5,164 bases of DNA, from contig JASHPC010000116.1 of NCBI GenBank assembly GCA_030038335.1, positions 1-5,164 of the forward strand, written 5' to 3'. The notes under the pieces were generated by a model. The model was not told where the DNA came from. It made no database searches and worked only from the letters and a program-made list of their open reading frames with translations. This document shows positions 4,444-5,164 of this stretch, one piece after another (position 1 is the stretch's first letter; every line of letters starts with the position of its first letter). Source of the DNA: Vulcanimicrobiota bacterium. GTDB taxonomy: Bacteria > Vulcanimicrobiota > Vulcanimicrobiia > Vulcanimicrobiales > Vulcanimicrobiaceae. Made by a program: the position numbers and the translations under genes.

Positions 4444-4917
4444 ATGGATTACGAGCTGCTTGGGCGCCAAGTGAGCGAGCTTGTCGCGGGCGAGCCCAGT
4501 CACCTGGCCAACGCGGCGAACTTCGCGGCCTTCGTCTTCCACGAGATCCCCGATATAAGCTGGGCCGGCTTCTACTATCCCGACGAGAGTGGCGATCTCG
4601 TACTCGGCCCGTTCCAGGGAAACCCTGCCTGCACGCGTCTACCGAAGGGCCGCGGCGTCTGCGGCGCCGCGTTTTCCACGCGGGAGACGGTCGTCGTCGA
4701 CGACGTTTCCGCGTATACAGATCACATCGTTTGCGACGTCGCCGCGCGATCTGAGATCGTCGTGCCGCTTCTTGTGGATAACTTTGCGTATGGCGTCTTC
4801 GACGTCGACAGCGCGAGCGTCGCGCGCTTCGCTTCTACAGACCGGCACGGAATCGAGCGGCTCGTTCGCGCTTTCTGCTCTTCCGTGCGGCCGTTGAGCG
4901 TACCGCAGTCGTCTTGA
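4444..4917 (+). CDS. msrC: Free methionine-(R)-sulfoxide reductase (GAF domain)
   Basis: Cytoplasmic GAF-fold enzyme that reduces free methionine-(R)-sulfoxide to methionine using thiol chemistry recycled by thioredoxin or a similar donor. The 157 residues fit the family. The signature blocks are ISWAGFYY (38-45), LVLGPFQGNPACTRL (52-66), GRGVCGAAF (69-77), DHIVCDVAARSEIVVPL (93-109) and GVFDVDS (117-123). The three expected cysteines are Cys63, Cys73 and Cys97; their spacings of 10 and 24 match Cys84, Cys94 and Cys118 of the E. coli enzyme. The usual pGHIACDsaSrSEI reads TDHIVCDVAARSEI, a mild variation. The ATG at 4444 is the only usable start after an in-frame stop at 4414-4416; upstream there is only a weak AGG. 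It is divergent to the SnoaL/NTF2-like gene across a 190-bp gap, and no convincing promoter of its own was found. Confidence 0.95.
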   Translation: MDYELLGRQVSELVAGEPSHLANAANFAAFVFHEIPDISWAGFYYPDESGDLVLGPFQGNPACTRLPKGRGVCGAAFSTRETVVVDDVSAYTDHIVCDVAARSEIVVPLLVDNFAYGVFDVDSASVARFASTDRHGIERLVRAFCSSVRPLSVPQSS

Positions 4918-4975
4918 CCGCGCAAGGATTTTCCTTCGTTTGGTGAACCGGCTAACCCGGGAAAATTCGTCATGG

Positions 4976-5164
4976 ATGGGATGGCTAGACCTAATGCTCG
5001 GCATTACGGATGAGGAAGGTACACGACTAACGCTCTCTCTCGAGATCGCTGCCGATGCACAGCGCGCGGCAGTGCACTTTTGGAGAGCGTGGCTTTGGCA
5101 GTCGCGTGAGATGAGCGAGCGTCCAACGTCGGCGTTCTGTCTCTCGCTCGGCGAGCGTTTCGGC
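4976..5164 (+). CDS. Possible partial coding region running off the window end
   Basis: From the ATG at 4976 a frame of 63 codons stays open to the right edge. Its product begins MGWLDLMLGITDEEG, contains a Trp-rich stretch AAVHFWRAWLWQSREMSERPT and ends SLGERFG. I do not recognise it. There is no good Shine-Dalgarno sequence at 4976; GTG at 4943 and TTG at 4940 are in-frame alternatives, with AAGGA at 4924-4928 rather distant from both. The minus strand is also open here. It may be a real gene continuing to the right, or chance. The stretch 4918-4975 holds only a weak 5-bp AAGGA/TCCTT hairpin (4924-4936) after msrC. Confidence 0.3.
   Translation, partial: MGWLDLMLGITDEEGTRLTLSLEIAADAQRAAVHFWRAWLWQSREMSERPTSAFCLSLGERFG

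Noticed and set aside
3751..4542. A 263-codon minus-strand open frame overlapping the SnoaL/NTF2-like gene
   Set aside because: Its product is rich in Arg and Ser with no domain pattern, and it crosses the promoter and leader. The overlapping frame has a signal peptide, a strong ribosome binding site and family-like motifs.
4924..4936. AAGGA/TCCTT hairpin after msrC as a terminator
   Set aside because: The stem is 5 bp with only two G-C pairs and is followed by CGTTTGG rather than a T-run; too weak to call.
4639..5004. A minus-strand open frame opposite msrC
   Set aside because: msrC is certain on the plus strand with all catalytic cysteines. The antisense product shows no recognisable features.

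Overview
This is a bacterial chromosome window built around a translation and secretion operon on the minus strand. Reading in the direction of transcription it contains rpmG (L33), tRNA-Trp(CCA), secE, nusG, rplK (L11) and rplA (L1). The gene order, GTG starts, GC-rich coding sequence and genomically encoded CCA tails on both tRNAs point to a high-GC bacterium outside the best-studied groups. A lineage such as Eremiobacterota or a neighbouring deep phylum is only a guess; no diagnostic marker is present.

Layout. Positions 8-607 (+) encode a beta-class carbonic anhydrase. It converges on rplA and the two coding regions overlap by 17 bp. Each gene appears to have an intrinsic terminator encoded inside the 3' coding end of the other (536-564 on minus for the ribosomal operon; 604-627 on plus for the carbonic anhydrase). 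Positions 591-2896 (-) hold the packed operon. A good sigma70-type promoter lies at 2948-2976, and an 8-bp hairpin sits at the very start of the predicted transcript. The rpmG gene (54 codons) and tRNA-Trp are separated by 3 nt, and the tRNA CCA end is 4 nt from the first possible secE start.

Upstream on the same strand are a membrane-anchored DUF4760-like protein (3023-3628), tRNA-Arg(CCT) (3654-3731) with a poorly paired anticodon stem, and a secreted SnoaL/NTF2-like protein (3768-4253). The last has its own near-consensus promoter (4354-4382) and a roughly 93-nt leader. These three could form one transcript. Divergently, 4444-4917 (+) encodes a free methionine-(R)-sulfoxide reductase with its three cysteines intact. 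An open frame running off the right edge (from about 4976) may be a partial gene.

Functionally, L33, L11 and L1 are 50S proteins, tRNA-Trp and tRNA-Arg serve decoding, NusG couples transcription to translation or Rho, and SecE is a translocon subunit. The usual downstream partners rplJ-rplL-rpoB-rpoC are absent: the operon stops after rplA. No mobile element, CRISPR array or defence system is visible. The unusual content is in regulatory architecture and in divergent motifs of conserved proteins.
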